This document shows, piece after piece, positions 33,771 to 45,389 of a stretch of DNA of 64,000 bases (its first letter is position 1; each line of letters opens with the position of its first letter). The DNA lies in NCBI GenBank assembly GCA_963576785.1, contig OY756151.1:310001-374000 (forward strand), read 5' to 3'. Below the pieces are notes generated by a model, which was given only the letters and a program-made list of their open reading frames with translations, was not told where the DNA came from and did no database searches. The stretch is from Chlorophyllum brunneum (Eukaryota; Basidiomycota; Agaricomycetes; Agaricales; Agaricaceae). A program made the position numbers and the translations under genes.

Positions 33771-34860
33771 CTACTATGGTCTAACTCAACCTGAGGAGCA
33801 GAAAGTCTAGGCAGGTTCCTTGTTGTGAAGATGGATCCTGTTGAGCATCTCCAACAACCTAAATAGTTTCCAGACAACTAAATATATCAAGGTGCACACA
33901 CACGCCTTTGTCCCATCTCTGATTGTATGGATGTAGAGTAATACTGCATACTCATCGACCAACATCATTATGATGCACCGCGCTAATAGGCACAGACAAG
34001 AAGAAAAGGAAAACAGCCCGAACACATCTCGATAGATAACCCTCCGACCGAAACATCGGCCCGTACTCGGCCCCGGTGACTGCAGCCTATGACCGCAAAG
34101 GACACATACATCGTTTTTTGAAATCCTAAATCCAAGAGGGTGCCTATGCAAGCCCGGGAGCGAAGCTAGGAGGGTTTTAAGGCCTAATTACGCCCCATCC
34201 TGCTTCAACTACTGATCGTTACACTTAAGACCCTCCATGTGATGCGAATTAGGTCCCTGGTCCTTTGAGTATCAGAAGTACTGATTCCCAGTGCGCTTGC
34301 GCCGGTGAATTGATGAGATGGCGTGCTGTGAATGCTAAGTATAACTCATCAGCAAGACGCAACACCACTGCCCATTTTTTCCCCACCGTCAACAGCCGGG
34401 AGGAGTAATCATTGGCACAGGTTGACACTGACCCTCAAGTTGTTCTTGAGAGAGTAAATATGTGCCTCATCTTATTTGACGACTAGTGGTTGGCCTCTTG
34501 GGTCGGCAAAATCTGGGCTGGGCGGTTATATCATATATCGGATATGATCAATGAGGGGCAGAAAATTGATGATCTAGTGAACGATTATCACAACCAGGTT
34601 CTGATACCAGAAGGCTACGTAAGATTCAAGCGGGACAAAGAAGGGTGAAGTAGCTCCCGGCGCTGACGAATTCACTCTTGGCAAAGACTCGTCAGATCAG
34701 AATATCCTCACCGTAGCAAACGAGATTCACTACTGCTACTAGCTAGTGTTACAAATCACTCCGGCCATGATGCAAGATGGATGATGGACATCAAGCTTAG
34801 AGTCTTGTGATCACACCGCTCAGTCGGTCATAAGATCACTTGTGGTGTATCGGCGGCCCC
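33771..34860. other. Intergenic, no gene seen
   Basis: Short frames on both strands, one (33807-34151, minus) with hydrophobic stretches, but none with a start context, splice signals or family I recognise. The right end (about 34800-35010) is the upstream region of the methyltransferase gene and is duplicated near 38340-38440. Confidence 0.35.
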
Positions 34861-35015
34861 GGCTTACCCTTTTCGAAGGCCAGACAGCAGCCGGTTGGCC
34901 TCTGGTAGGCTCCGCCTGGCTTTCCTTGATGAAGGTGAACCGATGCTGAGTTCCTTCCTCGCGTTCCTTCCACTGCCTGAGCCCACATACCATCTCCTCA
35001 ACTTTAGCCGTCGTG

Positions 35016-36039
35016 ATGCCTGAACAGGTCTCTCCCCCTCCAGAAGAGAACAAGAGTCATCCTAACAGGTATTATGTCTCCGAGTCTTCCAACACATACA
35101 AATACATACTCCCAGCAGATGAAGAAGAAAAACAACGGTACGAATGGTCCAATTTCTTACCTCGAGGCCTAGGATTGACCTTTTCCTGTCACTAGTCTCA
35201 ACATCCAAGGCCAAATGATCAACAAGGCTTTTGACGACAAACTCATCTGGGCTCCAATAACACTCAAAGACGGCGATGTTGTCCTCGACAGTGGGACCGG
35301 TTCGGGTAAAGCATCCTGCAAACTGCACTGATTAATATCGGTCTAATAAAATACAGGCCAATGGCTGCTCGCCTTAGCAAAGGAGGTCCCTCAAACGGTC
35401 AACCTCCATGGCATTGATATCTCCCCTCGAATGTTCCCGCTGTCATCATCAGTACCCCCAAACGCAACTTTCAGTCCTCTCTCTGTCACCTCCCTTCCAG
35501 AGAACTGGACCAATACGATCTCCATCATCCACCAACGTCTTCTGGCGGCCGCACTCCAAGTTGAGCAATGGAAAGCCGCTTTGTCCGAGATGTATCGAGT
35601 CCTTGCTCCCGGGGGATGGGTTCAACTCTTCGAACCCAAAGATTATTATGTATCACCTTCCAAAGCTATCCGAGAACACAGAGTGGTAACAATCGGCAAG
35701 AAGCTATCCTCCGAAATCAGACACATTGTCCTCGATGTCGTTCAGCATTTGCAGGCTTGGCTTGAAGAAGCCGGTTTCGTAAATATCAAGGTCGAAAGAC
35801 GGGGTTTGCCACTCGGCTCATGGGCGGGTGAGCATGGGATCGTGAGCTCGAAGTCTACGCTGGGTGTTTTGCCCAGCATCAAACCACTTGTCATCCAGGA
35901 AGGTTTGGTGGCGAGCGAGGAAGAGTATGACGCACTTGTTGACGACATCACGAAACTTTGTGATGAGACGCCGGAGACATTTTTCGAGGTCTCGTTGTTC
36001 GTTGCACAGAAACCTGATGTTTTATCTGTGTATTCCTAG
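35016..36039 (+). CDS. Class I SAM-dependent methyltransferase, tandem copy 1
   Basis: Exons 35016-35137, 35196-35305 and 35357-36039 total 915 nt, 304 aa. The SAM-binding motif I is V-V-L-D-S-G-T-G-S-G-Q-W (about 67-80, split by intron 2), followed by G-I-D-I-S-P for the acidic loop, and a Y-R-V-L-A-P-G-G-W-V-Q-L-F-E-P block typical of small-molecule methyltransferases of the fungal LaeA/UMTA-like group. The N-terminal Y-Y-V-S-E-S..Y-K-Y is a lead-in also common in that group. Its substrate cannot be told from sequence. A copy with the same exon phases lies 3.4 kb downstream, and similarity extends into both flanks, so this is a tandem duplication. Confidence 0.85.
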
Positions 36040-36778
36040 CCTTCCATATATTTGGCGATTGTTCACTTCCATGACCATCAACCACAACCCGGTGGCGTCA
36101 TGCAACCCTGAAAGTTCCCGAATTTGATATCAATTGCAGCCATTTTGTGGCATACAATCAAATACGGCGGTCTCATGGTGTGGCCCTTCACTTTTCGTGG
36201 AGTAAAGTCAGTCACGTTGATTGTGCATGCAGGCTTTTGCGTTCAGCCCTGTGTTTCCTGCCAGACCGTAATTAGCTGAAACGCCAGTTGGAAAATATCC
36301 TCTGGCGTGCGATCTGCTGTGCCCCCTTCATCTTCCATTGTCTTTTTTTTGCGGCAATAACAGGAATGCAGCATATCATGGTCCGCTGTCGGTGGACCTA
36401 TAACCCCTCTTCTGGTTCGATGGGAATACCATTTATATATATAGGCGGGCTTTCTTAGCATCGAGGTGAATGTGAATTGTTTGAACGAGATTCGAGGGCA
36501 GCACGCAGAGGTTGGGTAGTTACGATGTGCTATGCGATGCTCTACTTGAACTCCCAAAACTAGTTCAATCGTCGATTCCAGGTTTACTTTAAGTGTACGC
36601 CACGAGTTAGACTGTGCACCGGTGATGGAAGCCAGCCTATATACAGTATTGGCTTCTCAGGTGGTGTAAGGACCCTGAGCGCTTAGCTGATTACTTTTGG
36701 CGCCAGCACATCTCAGGCGCGCGTAGTCCTTCGCCTTGACGACGCTTTCTTGCTTGCATCTGGAGGTTCTCAAAACGG
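36040..36778. other. Intergenic
   Basis: The first part (to about 36250) is the 3' flank shared with copy 2 of the methyltransferase (39480-39720), for example gttcactt.catgaccatc and cgaatttgatatc. The remainder is the upstream region of the Cys-rich gene. No other gene seen. Confidence 0.4.
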
Positions 36779-37591
36779 ATGTGGTCGTCGCCATTCATCA
36801 ATTCGCTCGCATTCTATTTCCTAGGTACGCTGACTTTTTTTGCAGTTGAAGAAAGACTCAAATATTTTGTTCCCTTCTCTAGTTCTCACACCCAGTTTTG
36901 CGACGGCCAAACAGAGAGACCATGGAATACTCAGGCGTCAGAGCGATAACAGTATATTGGGCCAGGTGCCAGAAGGCGTATGTCATTCATTTAAGACACG
37001 GTACCCGATGTAACGCATCTTCCAGTGTCGCACGACTTGTGGTCCAATCGATGTAGTATTGACGGTATGTTTTCGGGCCTTTCAAAGACTTTCAAGCCCT
37101 CAGTACCGGAGTTGCTCATGTTTACCTCTAGGGCTGTGGCTCCTCGGCTTGCGTCTGCACGGAACCCAACAACGTCGCTTTGAAGATATGTATGGATTGC
37201 CTGGTGGATTATGGAACAGGGACACCAACGTACAATGGTCTGAGAAGTAATGCGCAGGCTGTTCTGTCCAGTGCGTCACACTTTCTTAACTCTACCACTG
37301 ACATGAACCAACCTGCTTTTTTTCCCTGCCCTCCCATCAGAATTTGGATCCGATTGCCTGAACCAAGGACTACGTCTGCAACAGCTTATCCTAAACCCCA
37401 CACCTGCACCAGGACCGCCCGGGGCTGGCGCAGTTACAACAATTCCTAGTATCGCGACGCGGTCGAGCACCGCCAGCACAAGTGGGCCAGGGGCCAATGA
37501 TGGTAATGGGGGAAACGAGGCAGCGGCATTCTCTATTTCCTTAGTCTCATCAATAGCGCTGGTCGCAGGTGCAATAGTGGTATTTGTGTAG
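36779..37591 (+). CDS. Small secreted Cys-rich protein, probably GPI-anchored (1)
   Basis: Five exons (36779-36824, 36883-36977, 37026-37064, 37132-37270, 37341-37591) total 570 nt, 189 aa. The N-terminus is a signal peptide (hydrophobic core F-I-N-S-L-A-F-Y-F-L, small residues before A-T-A). The mature part has a compact module with spacing C-x3-C-x9-C-x4-C-x-C-x10-C-x2-C (about residues 48-83) and one more Cys downstream. A Pro/Gly/Ser/Thr-rich linker follows, ending in a hydrophobic C-terminal stretch (I-A-L-V-A-G-A-I-V-V-F-V) with no cytoplasmic tail, as in GPI signals. The location is probably cell surface or cell wall. No enzyme motif is seen. It sits between the two methyltransferase copies; a paralogue with identical cysteine spacing is at 44452-45389. 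Confidence 0.75.
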
Positions 37592-38446
37592 TATCGTCCC
37601 AATCAAATCCTGGAAGAATACCATCGGCATTGTCTCCCCTTCAAGGATGCGTGGGCTCTGATGACCACGACGGGTTCCGGTATACCTTAGAATGATGACA
37701 TTCTCGAAACGTGCCGGTTCGTCTAACCGGCACGTTATGGATGTCTCATCACCTGACCTACTAATAGGTAGATCAAGTCACTTACTTCAAGTCCTCCCCT
37801 ACGAAAGATCTCTCCATTAATTAACCTCCACGAAATCGACATATCTGCCTCAAGGCTACCTGGACCGTGGGATGTCGGCGTTCCCAGTACATGTTGTGTG
37901 TATTCCATATGGCCCACAGTACACAAATAACTATCAATCTCTGTTTGGCCCCGGCGTTCAGCATCCCTGAGCGATGTTTGATGGTATACTTTAGCTCACC
38001 AGAAATTTCCCCATCGCTCAGATTATGACCGTGATAGATTACTCCTTCGGCAATCAGCGCTCGTCCGCCCTACTGCCACGCAAGGGTAAGACCAGTGCTA
38101 ATGTATTCCCGAGTATACAGTAACCATTGATGAACGGTTTGATCTGTGCCTAGCAGAAGCGACGACAAGATACCAATTTGTGAATTTCGTGGATTACGGT
38201 GGCTAATAGAGGGAAAAACATATCATCCGTATACAACCTGGCCGGAGGAAGATCATCACTGGTCTGATCAGACGAGTGCTTCGACCACGATGCCTGATGA
38301 AGATCATGGTGCACGGTAACAGTTATCCCCTAGGGTCTGGTCACATTGTTCAGTCAGCTATAAGATCACGGATTGTTGTCCGCTTTCCCCCGTCCCAGCG
38401 CCTTCCTTCCACTGACCGAATCAACGTACCCTCTCTGACCATTTAG
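37592..38446. other. Intergenic
   Basis: No supported gene. The last 100 bases repeat the sequence upstream of methyltransferase copy 1 (tataagatcac, then a spacer, then the start codon). Confidence 0.4.
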
Positions 38447-39464
38447 ATGTCCGCAGGTGTTATTTCCACTCCGGAAGAGACTACGGGTCACCCTCCAAGG
38501 TACTATGTCTCTGAGTCCTCCAATACATACAAGTACATGCTCCCAGCAGATGAAGAAGAAAAACAACGGTACGAATGGTCCAATTTCTTACCTCGAAGGT
38601 TGCGATTGACCTTTTCCCGTCACTAGTCTCAACATCCAAGGCCAAATGATCAACAAGATTTTTGACGACAAACTCATCTGGGCTCCGGTAACACTCAAAG
38701 ACGGCGACGTTGTCCTCGACAGTGGGACTGGCTCGGGTAAAGCATCCTGCAAACTGCACTGACCAACATCGGTCTAATAAAATACAGGCCAATGGCTGCT
38801 CGCCTTAGCAAAGGAGGTCCCTCAAACGGTCAACCTCCATGGCATTGATATCTCCCCTCGAATGTTCCCGTTGTCATCATCAATACCCCCAAACGCAACT
38901 TTCAGTCCTCTCTCTGTCACCTCCCTTCCAGAGAACTGGACCAATACAATCTCCGTCATCCACCAACGTCTCTTGATAGCCGCACTCCAAGCTGATCAAT
39001 GGAAAGTCGCTTTATCCGAAATGTATCGAGTCGTTGCTCCAGGAGGATGGGTCCAACTCTTCGAACCTAAAGAATATCTAGTATCTCCTTCAAAAGCCAT
39101 TCGAGAACACAAGATGGTAAAAATCAGCAATAAAATATCCTCCGAAGTAAGACACATTGTCTTCGATATCGTTCACCATCTGCAGGCTTGGCTTGAAGAA
39201 GCCGGTTTCGTAAATATCAAAATCGAAAGACGGGGTTTACCATTGGGTTCGTGGGCGGGTGAACAAGGAGTTGTGAGCTTGAAGTCTACAATGGGGTTTT
39301 TGTCTTGCATCAAACCACTTGTTATGCGAGAGGGTGGAGTGGGAATGGTGGCCAACGAGGAAGAGTATGATGCACTTGTTGAGGATGTCACGAAACTTTG
39401 TGAGGAGACTCCGGAGACATTTTTCGAGTTCTCGTTGTTCCTCGCACAGAAACCTGAGGCTTAA
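38447..39464 (+). CDS. Class I SAM-dependent methyltransferase, tandem copy 2
   Basis: Exons 38447-38568, 38627-38736 and 38788-39464 total 909 nt, 302 aa, with the same intron positions and phases as copy 1. Motif I V-V-L-D-S-G-T-G-S-G-Q-W and the P-G-G-W-V-Q-L-F-E-P block are conserved. Differences are concentrated in the first 15 residues (S-A-G-V-I-S versus P-E-Q-V-S-P) and in the central part, where copy 2 reads K-M-V-K-I-S-N-K-I. Both copies are open and both keep the SAM motif, so both may be active. Substrate unknown. Confidence 0.85.
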
Positions 39465-40803
39465 AAGCCTGGTTGCTCAATCTTTGTAATTTGGGTATTC
39501 TGTATATTTGGTGATCGTTCACTTCAATGAGCAATAGACTCCGACTTTCCATTGAGGATCACAAAGTTAGTAACGCCATGCAACACTGAAAATTCACGAA
39601 TTTGATATCTCAGGGAGGGTCCCGTATGTGGCACACAATAAAATACAATGATCGAGTCATACGGTTTTTCACTCTCAAGTAGTGAAATCACTCACACCGA
39701 TTACGTGCGCGGCATTGCGTCCTGCTTTGTGCCATACAGTGAATTGGAGGGATCCACTGTATGCCCCTTCATCTTCCATTGGCTACTGGCTTCAATCCAA
39801 TACTGTTCACCAAGTTCGGGAAGTACGAGATGTATGAGTATTATCAAGTGGAGATAAGTGGAAAATGAGGGTACCGAGAGTTGAAGGGGAATCAAATAGC
39901 AGAAAGGTAACCAAAAAAACCAACTGCCCCTCCCGCCTTGCATCACGCCCTTTACATATCATTTTCTACCTGGTTCATCGAGTACTACCTGAACTATCCA
40001 GTTTCAAGCCCGAACGAGAATGGGAAATGATTATTAAGAAAATGGGAAGGATTTAAATGATCCTTTAGAATTGGAATAGTATAAGTGCGCGCGAAAAGCG
40101 AGGCTAGGGAGACCCGAAACACGAATATGTGTGGTAAGGAGCTGTCATCGTTTAACAGAAGCTGTCATCCTTGTGTTGAATACCAGCGTCAGTTTTCATA
40201 TGAAAAATGGCGCCCGGCTGGTATTTTTATAAACAACCGTTCGCGCCATCTTTACAATCCCACACCAGGAACCATATTCAAATCACGCTTCCGTCACCAA
40301 TAGAACAATAGCCAAGGGTTATTCTCCTGGATACAAGCTACGGCGATACCTCTCTTCACCTCTCCGACTCCAGTCCACTGCGAATCCTCGGTTTCAACAA
40401 GGATGTGGCGAATGAAAGCTACATCGTTACGCCCCACAGATTACGCCGAGAGTACCAGTACGAGGACACAGGATCCAGGTGATATCGTCGTCTAAAAGAC
40501 GAGTTTCAACCAGCAATTAAGCCAAGTGGAGGAAGATCTAGAACCGCCCTCCACTCTCTGTAACGTATATACACACCCCCACCATCCTATAAATTAATGT
40601 ACATATCGCAACAATCACATAAGAAAAAAAGAGCGGATATCAAGAGCAGAAAACCAAACGAGTGACATATTCAGGCGGGGAATACCAACAACGAGCAAGC
40701 TTGGAACAGAGTCAATGACACTGTTCCCAACTATCAACACCACACCACATCACACTATTGTCCATGCAAAACATCAAGAAGAGTAGTAATCTCACCAATT
40801 GTG
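39465..40803. other. Intergenic, duplicated 3' flank then no gene
   Basis: 39480-39720 is similar to the 3' flank of methyltransferase copy 1. From there to 40803 I see no supported gene; the right part is probably the 3' UTR of the DENN-type gene. Confidence 0.35.
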
Positions 40804-42849
40804 TCAACTATACCCAAATATCACACCAAATAAATCCCGCCAACCGCGCTTGATAACGAGTTTGTTACGACTAGCGTACTCCTCCACTAACCATTCGAGG
40901 TACCTCGCATCAGATCCACTAAGAGGACCAAGTTCGAATGCGAGTATATCCTTAGGTGTCAAATATAACGTATGATCTGCTTCAGGACCAAGATTCGATA
41001 TGCCTTTAGGTAGGAAAGACTCGAGGACAGAGAGTTGGAAAGAGGTATGAGCATGGAATGTCTGGAGCAACGTCATCGTCGCCGTGATTTGACCATCATT
41101 ATGCCCCTGCTGGACAAGTTCATCTTGTTCAGTTGGAGATGCTTGACGTGACCGACGCTTCCCGCTCTTCGAAGTGGACCTTGACGACGAGCTAAGCCGA
41201 TGATGAGGTCTCACGGAAAGTGAGTTCCCAATTCCACCACTCGGTGTCGCTTTTGGTCCTCCCTCAATACCCATCCCCACATTCCGAACATAGCTCCCAC
41301 CCATCGTCAGATCATCATCTCCTTCCAGATGGATCGCACCCCAGTTCTCAGCCCCATTAGCAGTAGAATATGACTGCGGCGAATTGCCACGCCATGTGCC
41401 CATCCACAGTCCTGCGCAGATGATACACACGTCCTCGTACACCCGCCATGCATCGGTCCACGTGGATACTAATTTTGACTTCACAGGGGAATCAGGGGAG
41501 GAAGGACCGCAACATGAATGATGTGAAGATTGATCCGCGTCAAGCTCTAAAATTCGCTCAATCTCGTTCCACTGATGGTAGATTATTAGACTGCGTGATT
41601 AGGGGAGAAGAGGGGAGTATTCGCTTACCAACTTGACGTCGCTCCATGCGAACCGAATGGTAGAGAGGCGGTGCACTGAAGCCTTGGAGCTGCTGGGCTG
41701 TGGTGTAATTGGCTTGGAGGAATAGAACGTCGGTCTCGTAGCTTTATTAGGGGTCGAAGTCGTCAGGTCGATGAGAAGGTCGTAATAGGAGGGCTTTTCA
41801 AGAAAAATCGCATCGGTTGTGCAGGCAATCCATCCTCGGCCTGTTCGCGTTTCGGCATCCAGTCGATCAAGATCAGTCAACGTGACCATGCCCAAGACGG
41901 ATATGGGATCTTTGTTGCGTCCTTTAAGTTGGCTTCCGTCCGTGGTCACCTGGGCTTCGTAACACATGTCGGCCGCGGCTTGACATAATATACAAGCCGC
42001 TTCCACAGGAGGCAATGTATAAATGAGGATCCGTTTTCGCCCAAGAACGTGTTTAAATAGGGTCAATGAGGAGGGGCCGAGAATGCGCAGCATATGTGGT
42101 AAATGGACGGTTGGGGCGCTCAATGAATTGGGACCAGCCTTGATAGGGGAAAATGTTCAGATGATCGCTGGGGAGGGATGGGAAGAGGGACGCACCAAGT
42201 CAAATTCCTCACTCCAACCGCTCCAGTCCCCGGCACCACCAAGGTCAACGGTTCGGATTTTCCGAGCTCCGAAAAAGGTCTGAGCAGGATCCCAGTCGCT
42301 TCCAGTAGGCTGAAGTTGTCCAGAAGATTCTATACGGGAATATATCACGGTTATGAGTTCCTTGAGAGCTACGACGTGCCGCCAGGGGCGAGGTCTCCGA
42401 GACCTAGCCAAGAGGATACCAAGCGATGTAAGTCTGAACCCTCGGTGGCCTTCCTCTGTCGTTCGTCGCCGCCTGAATATACAAACGCCATGTTGACCGT
42501 CCTTTGTAAAATATCTGAAAGCTCAGAGTAAGAGAGGGAGTAGGCTGGGTGACGAAACCTCATACACAACATCCTGTTCCACAAGGTGCAGTCCACTCGG
42601 CAAGGCGCTGAACTCGATGTGATCAAGACTTAGGTCTGGAAAGGAGATGATACAAAACGTCGCTTAGACGGAAAAGGCAGGCGTACCATCGCTTGCTCTA
42701 AGCGACCAGTCCACGACATTTCCTTGTGTGGGATGGAACGAGGTGTGGAAGATAGCAACTGATGAAGAACATGAGTATGGAATCATAACGCAGAAAGCAG
42801 GCTTACCCAGGTCTTTGGGACAGTCGTGTCCAGCGTTGCTTGCAGACAT
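40804..42849 (-). CDS. DENN-domain protein similar to DENND11/LCHN
   Basis: Six exons (42849-42807, 42758-42687, 42635-42566, 42514-42196, 42138-41629, 41571-40804) total 1782 nt, 593 aa. The N-terminal u-DENN half shows V-A-I-F-H-T-S-F-H-P-T-Q-G-N-V-V-D-W, then F-S-A-L-P-S-G-L-H-L-V and V-V-Y-F-T-K-D-G-Q-H-G-V-C-I-F, the DENND11/LCHN (DUF2347/DUF4484-like) signature. The middle region has R-K-R-I-L-I-Y-T-L-P-P-V-E, and the end has D-I-L-A-F-E-L-G-P-L-S-G-S-D. DENN proteins usually act as exchange factors or regulators of Rab GTPases in membrane traffic. An in-frame Met at 42918 would add 23 residues, but those look like upstream sequence. Divergent from prefoldin 5. Confidence 0.8.
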
Positions 42850-42961
42850 CCACGTCCGCAGTGAGAGGAGCAGATTGAGAGGGTAGAACAGGACTGAAGC
42901 GTCACACACACAGGTCATTGTGAGTCACACAGCGTGACAATGAGGCAACTTGCCAATTACG
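42850..42961. promoter_or_regulatory. Short divergent promoter between DENND11-like and prefoldin 5 genes
   Basis: Only 112 bp separate the two start codons (42849 on minus, 42962 on plus). Whatever drives both genes must lie here or inside the coding ends. No TATA box or known motif stands out. Confidence 0.5.
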
Positions 42962-43570
42962 ATGTCGCAGCCTCAAACAGTCAATATCAACGATCTCGAT
43001 GTATCACAGCTTGCGGAAATCAAGAATCAACTGGAGGATGTCAGTCCCAGTGCACACTTACTGCGGTATCCATCTGATCTTGCTACAGGAACTCAATCAC
43101 CTCACATCCTCGTTTGCACAGCTGAAGCAGGCCCAGACCAAATTCAAAGCCTGTATCGACAACATCGACCAGGTCAAGCCTCAGAACAAGGGTCATTTCT
43201 CATCGTCTTCATACGTATTGTTCACGTCTGACATAGTAACAGATAAAGTCATACTCGTTCCCTTGACAAATTCACTATACGTCCCCGGAAAACTCTCGGA
43301 TGTGGATCACGTCATCGTAGATGTTGGGACTGGTTATTTCGTCAAAAAAGTGACAGTCCTTTCTCAAAGTCTTGTTGTTTTTGACTAATCAGTGATCTTG
43401 CGCAGACGAGACACCAAGCCGCCAAATACTACAACACCAAGATCGATTATATAAAAACAAACCTCGAGACGCTAGAGGAGACCATTGGGAAGAAGCGGGA
43501 GAATTTCAATTACTTGGTTGCCGCACTTCAGTCCAAAGCACAAGCCCAATCACAGGCGACAAAATCTTGA
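42962..43570 (+). CDS. GIM5: Prefoldin subunit 5
   Basis: Exons 42962-43039, 43089-43191, 43243-43349 and 43406-43570 total 453 nt, 150 aa, the usual length for this subunit. The protein has the prefoldin alpha-type layout: an N-terminal helix (I-N-D-L-D-V-S-Q-L), a coiled coil with L-K-Q-A-Q-T-K-F, the beta-hairpin block V-P-L-T-N-S-L-Y-V-P-G-K-L and V-D-V-G-T-G-Y-F-V-K-K, and a C-terminal coiled coil. Prefoldin is a cytosolic hexamer that captures unfolded actin and tubulin and hands them to the CCT chaperonin. The first intron uses donor GTCAGT. The gene is convergent with the small coiled-coil gene on the other strand. Confidence 0.93.
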
Positions 43571-43812
43571 AGCCACTCTTCCCTTGGTCGTCCAATACTT
43601 CGTGAGGTAGGGTGCTATGCGATGACATTATCAAGTATCATACCGCTTCCGCCTAATTTACAATCCGACTATCCATAGAGTAGGATCAACGAGTCCCATC
43701 ATTGAACAAACGGAATCACAAAATGGTCTTTGCGTAAACCTCTATTCCTCACGACCAACCTCACTTCCGGACTTGACATCCAAGGCACATGAACGGGCGT
43801 TCAACTGCGATT

Positions 43813-44238
43813 CTAGTCCCATCGTATCGGTTTCACATCATCACTATGAGGATAGAAAGACTCACCCGCTAAATGAATCCTAGCAACCGGCGTACTTGCT
43901 TCAGTAGCAGTCTCCTCGTGACAAGGCAGCCGGCTGAAATGATACGCATAAATGCTTTACTCAAGGCACAATGATGACGTACCCATCATTTGCACTTGCC
44001 GCCACCCGCTTTACCTCTTCAAACTTGCTGTCCAACTCGTCTCTCCCTTGACGCATCTGTTCCTCTAATGCATCAAGTCGAGCTCCTATCTGACTCTCCA
44101 TTTCCTACCAACGCCCATCAGCTTCACATCGAACATACTACACGTAAACGACACCTTAAACTGAGCTTGTGTCATAGTATGCGTTCCGTAGGGTGCCGGG
44201 GCTTTGTAAACGCAAGAAGAGTCGGAGTTCATGTTCAT
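43813..44238 (-). CDS. Small coiled-coil protein, unknown function
   Basis: Exons 44238-44155, 44104-43983 and 43933-43813 total 327 nt, 108 aa. The N-terminus is M-N-M-N-S-D-S-S-C-V-Y. The middle is a strongly charged helix (R-L-D-A-L-E-E-Q-M-R-Q-G-R-D-E-L) likely to form a coiled coil. The end reads G-E-S-F-Y-P-H-S-D-D-V-K-P-I-R-W-D, then TAG. Downstream of that stop another frame is open for 33 codons (T-P-V-H-V-P-W-M-S-S to F-V-I-P-F-V-Q, then TGA at about 43703); an alternative splice could reach it, but no splice pair keeps phase cleanly. Family not recognised. Confidence 0.6.
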
Positions 44239-44451
44239 GATTCCTAGTCAGAGATGAAGTCGATGTTAAAAAAACAAACAGCCAATAATTTGGGTAATTG
44301 CGAAACGAACTAGGCCCGATTCATATCGACGAAAAAATTACAGGGTATATACTCAAACAATCCCATCAGCGGAACAACACCACGAAAAGTTTACAACGAG
44401 TCCGAGACAACGTTCATGTCTAACAACGCCAACCACCTCTCGCCGTGCTAT
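44239..44451. other. Short intergenic region
   Basis: Upstream of the coiled-coil gene and downstream of the second Cys-rich gene. Nothing else seen. Confidence 0.4.
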
Positions 44452-45389
44452 CTACCACAACCCCAAACTGACGATACCAATTGTTATTATCGCCGTAGCC
44501 ACTCGAGGAAAAGTAGGCAAGGCTCCATTGACCAATTGTGGCACACCAGTAGGAACACCACCTTCATTTCCACCATTAGTTCCCCCCACTATCGGGCTTG
44601 TCCTTGGGGTCGGTATCACTCCCGCAGTCGGGATTGGTCCCACAGTCGGAATCGACGTATTTCCTACACCCGTACCACCACTTCCGCCCGATGTCGTGAT
44701 AGAAAGTGGTGGAACGTTGTAACCAGCACAATAATTCTTCTGAAACTCTAAAAAAAGCATAAATAGATGTCAGCACGGTCATTCATAATTCCCAAGCATG
44801 TCGAGCTAGGGACGTTCTTGATCAAAAAAAATTAAAAAAAATTAACCCACCATCAAGTATTCCTTGATAATAATCTACTTGTGATGGTGTTGGATTGGGA
44901 GCTAGACAATCAACGCATCGTTCGAATTCGTGGCCGTATTGTGGGGTACATAGACATGAAAGGAAATCACAATTCTTGAAGAAAATGACGCGTCAATGGG
45001 ATACAGGACAAGAACCAGGGAAAAGCACTCACACTGACTGCGCCCCAAATAATATCGCATTGGACAGAGCACTAAGCGAAAGTAGTCAATTCTTCTTGTC
45101 CTCGACGACAACATGAACGTCCACTAACATTGGTAGGAGGCAGGTTAGGTGCGAAAAAATCATACAAATCCTCCGTACGATTCCCACTACTCACTTGCCT
45201 AATCACAAGTTCATGCGCAGGCCAAGATCCTCTCGGTGCCAAGCTGTTCCAAACAGATCTCTTCACAACATTCGCCGGCTCTACCACAGCCGCTTCCACA
45301 CCACTCACACCCAAAAACGCATTCCCCAAGAACCCGATATAGACCGTCTGGAAGACGAGGGTGATAGCTATTGGCAATAACCCGCGCAT
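44452..45389 (-). CDS. Small secreted Cys-rich protein, probably GPI-anchored (2)
   Basis: Exons 45389-45129, 45071-45033, 44974-44851 and 44747-44452 total 720 nt, 239 aa. The N-terminus is hydrophobic (signal peptide: L-L-P-I-A-I-T-L-V-F-Q-T-V-Y-I-G-F-L). The Cys module is C-x3-C-x9-C-x4-C-x-C-x10-C-x2-C, exactly the spacing of the gene at 36779-37591, again followed by a lone Cys about 25 residues later. The rest is a Gly/Thr/Pro/Val-rich linker and a hydrophobic C-terminus (A-T-A-I-I-T-I-G-I-V-S-L-G-L-W), fitting a GPI signal. Upstream in-frame Met at 45443 is possible but would bury the signal peptide. Probably a cell-surface protein; no enzymatic motif. Confidence 0.7.

Noticed and set aside
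33807..34151. Possible second membrane protein gene on the minus strand
   Set aside because: It lacks the motifs of the DUF6533 type, and no exon on either side extends it.
42850..42918. Upstream Met at 42918 as the start of the DENN gene
   Set aside because: It adds 23 residues that do not look like the family and reduces the divergent promoter to 43 bp. The Met at 42849 sits directly before the conserved N-terminus.
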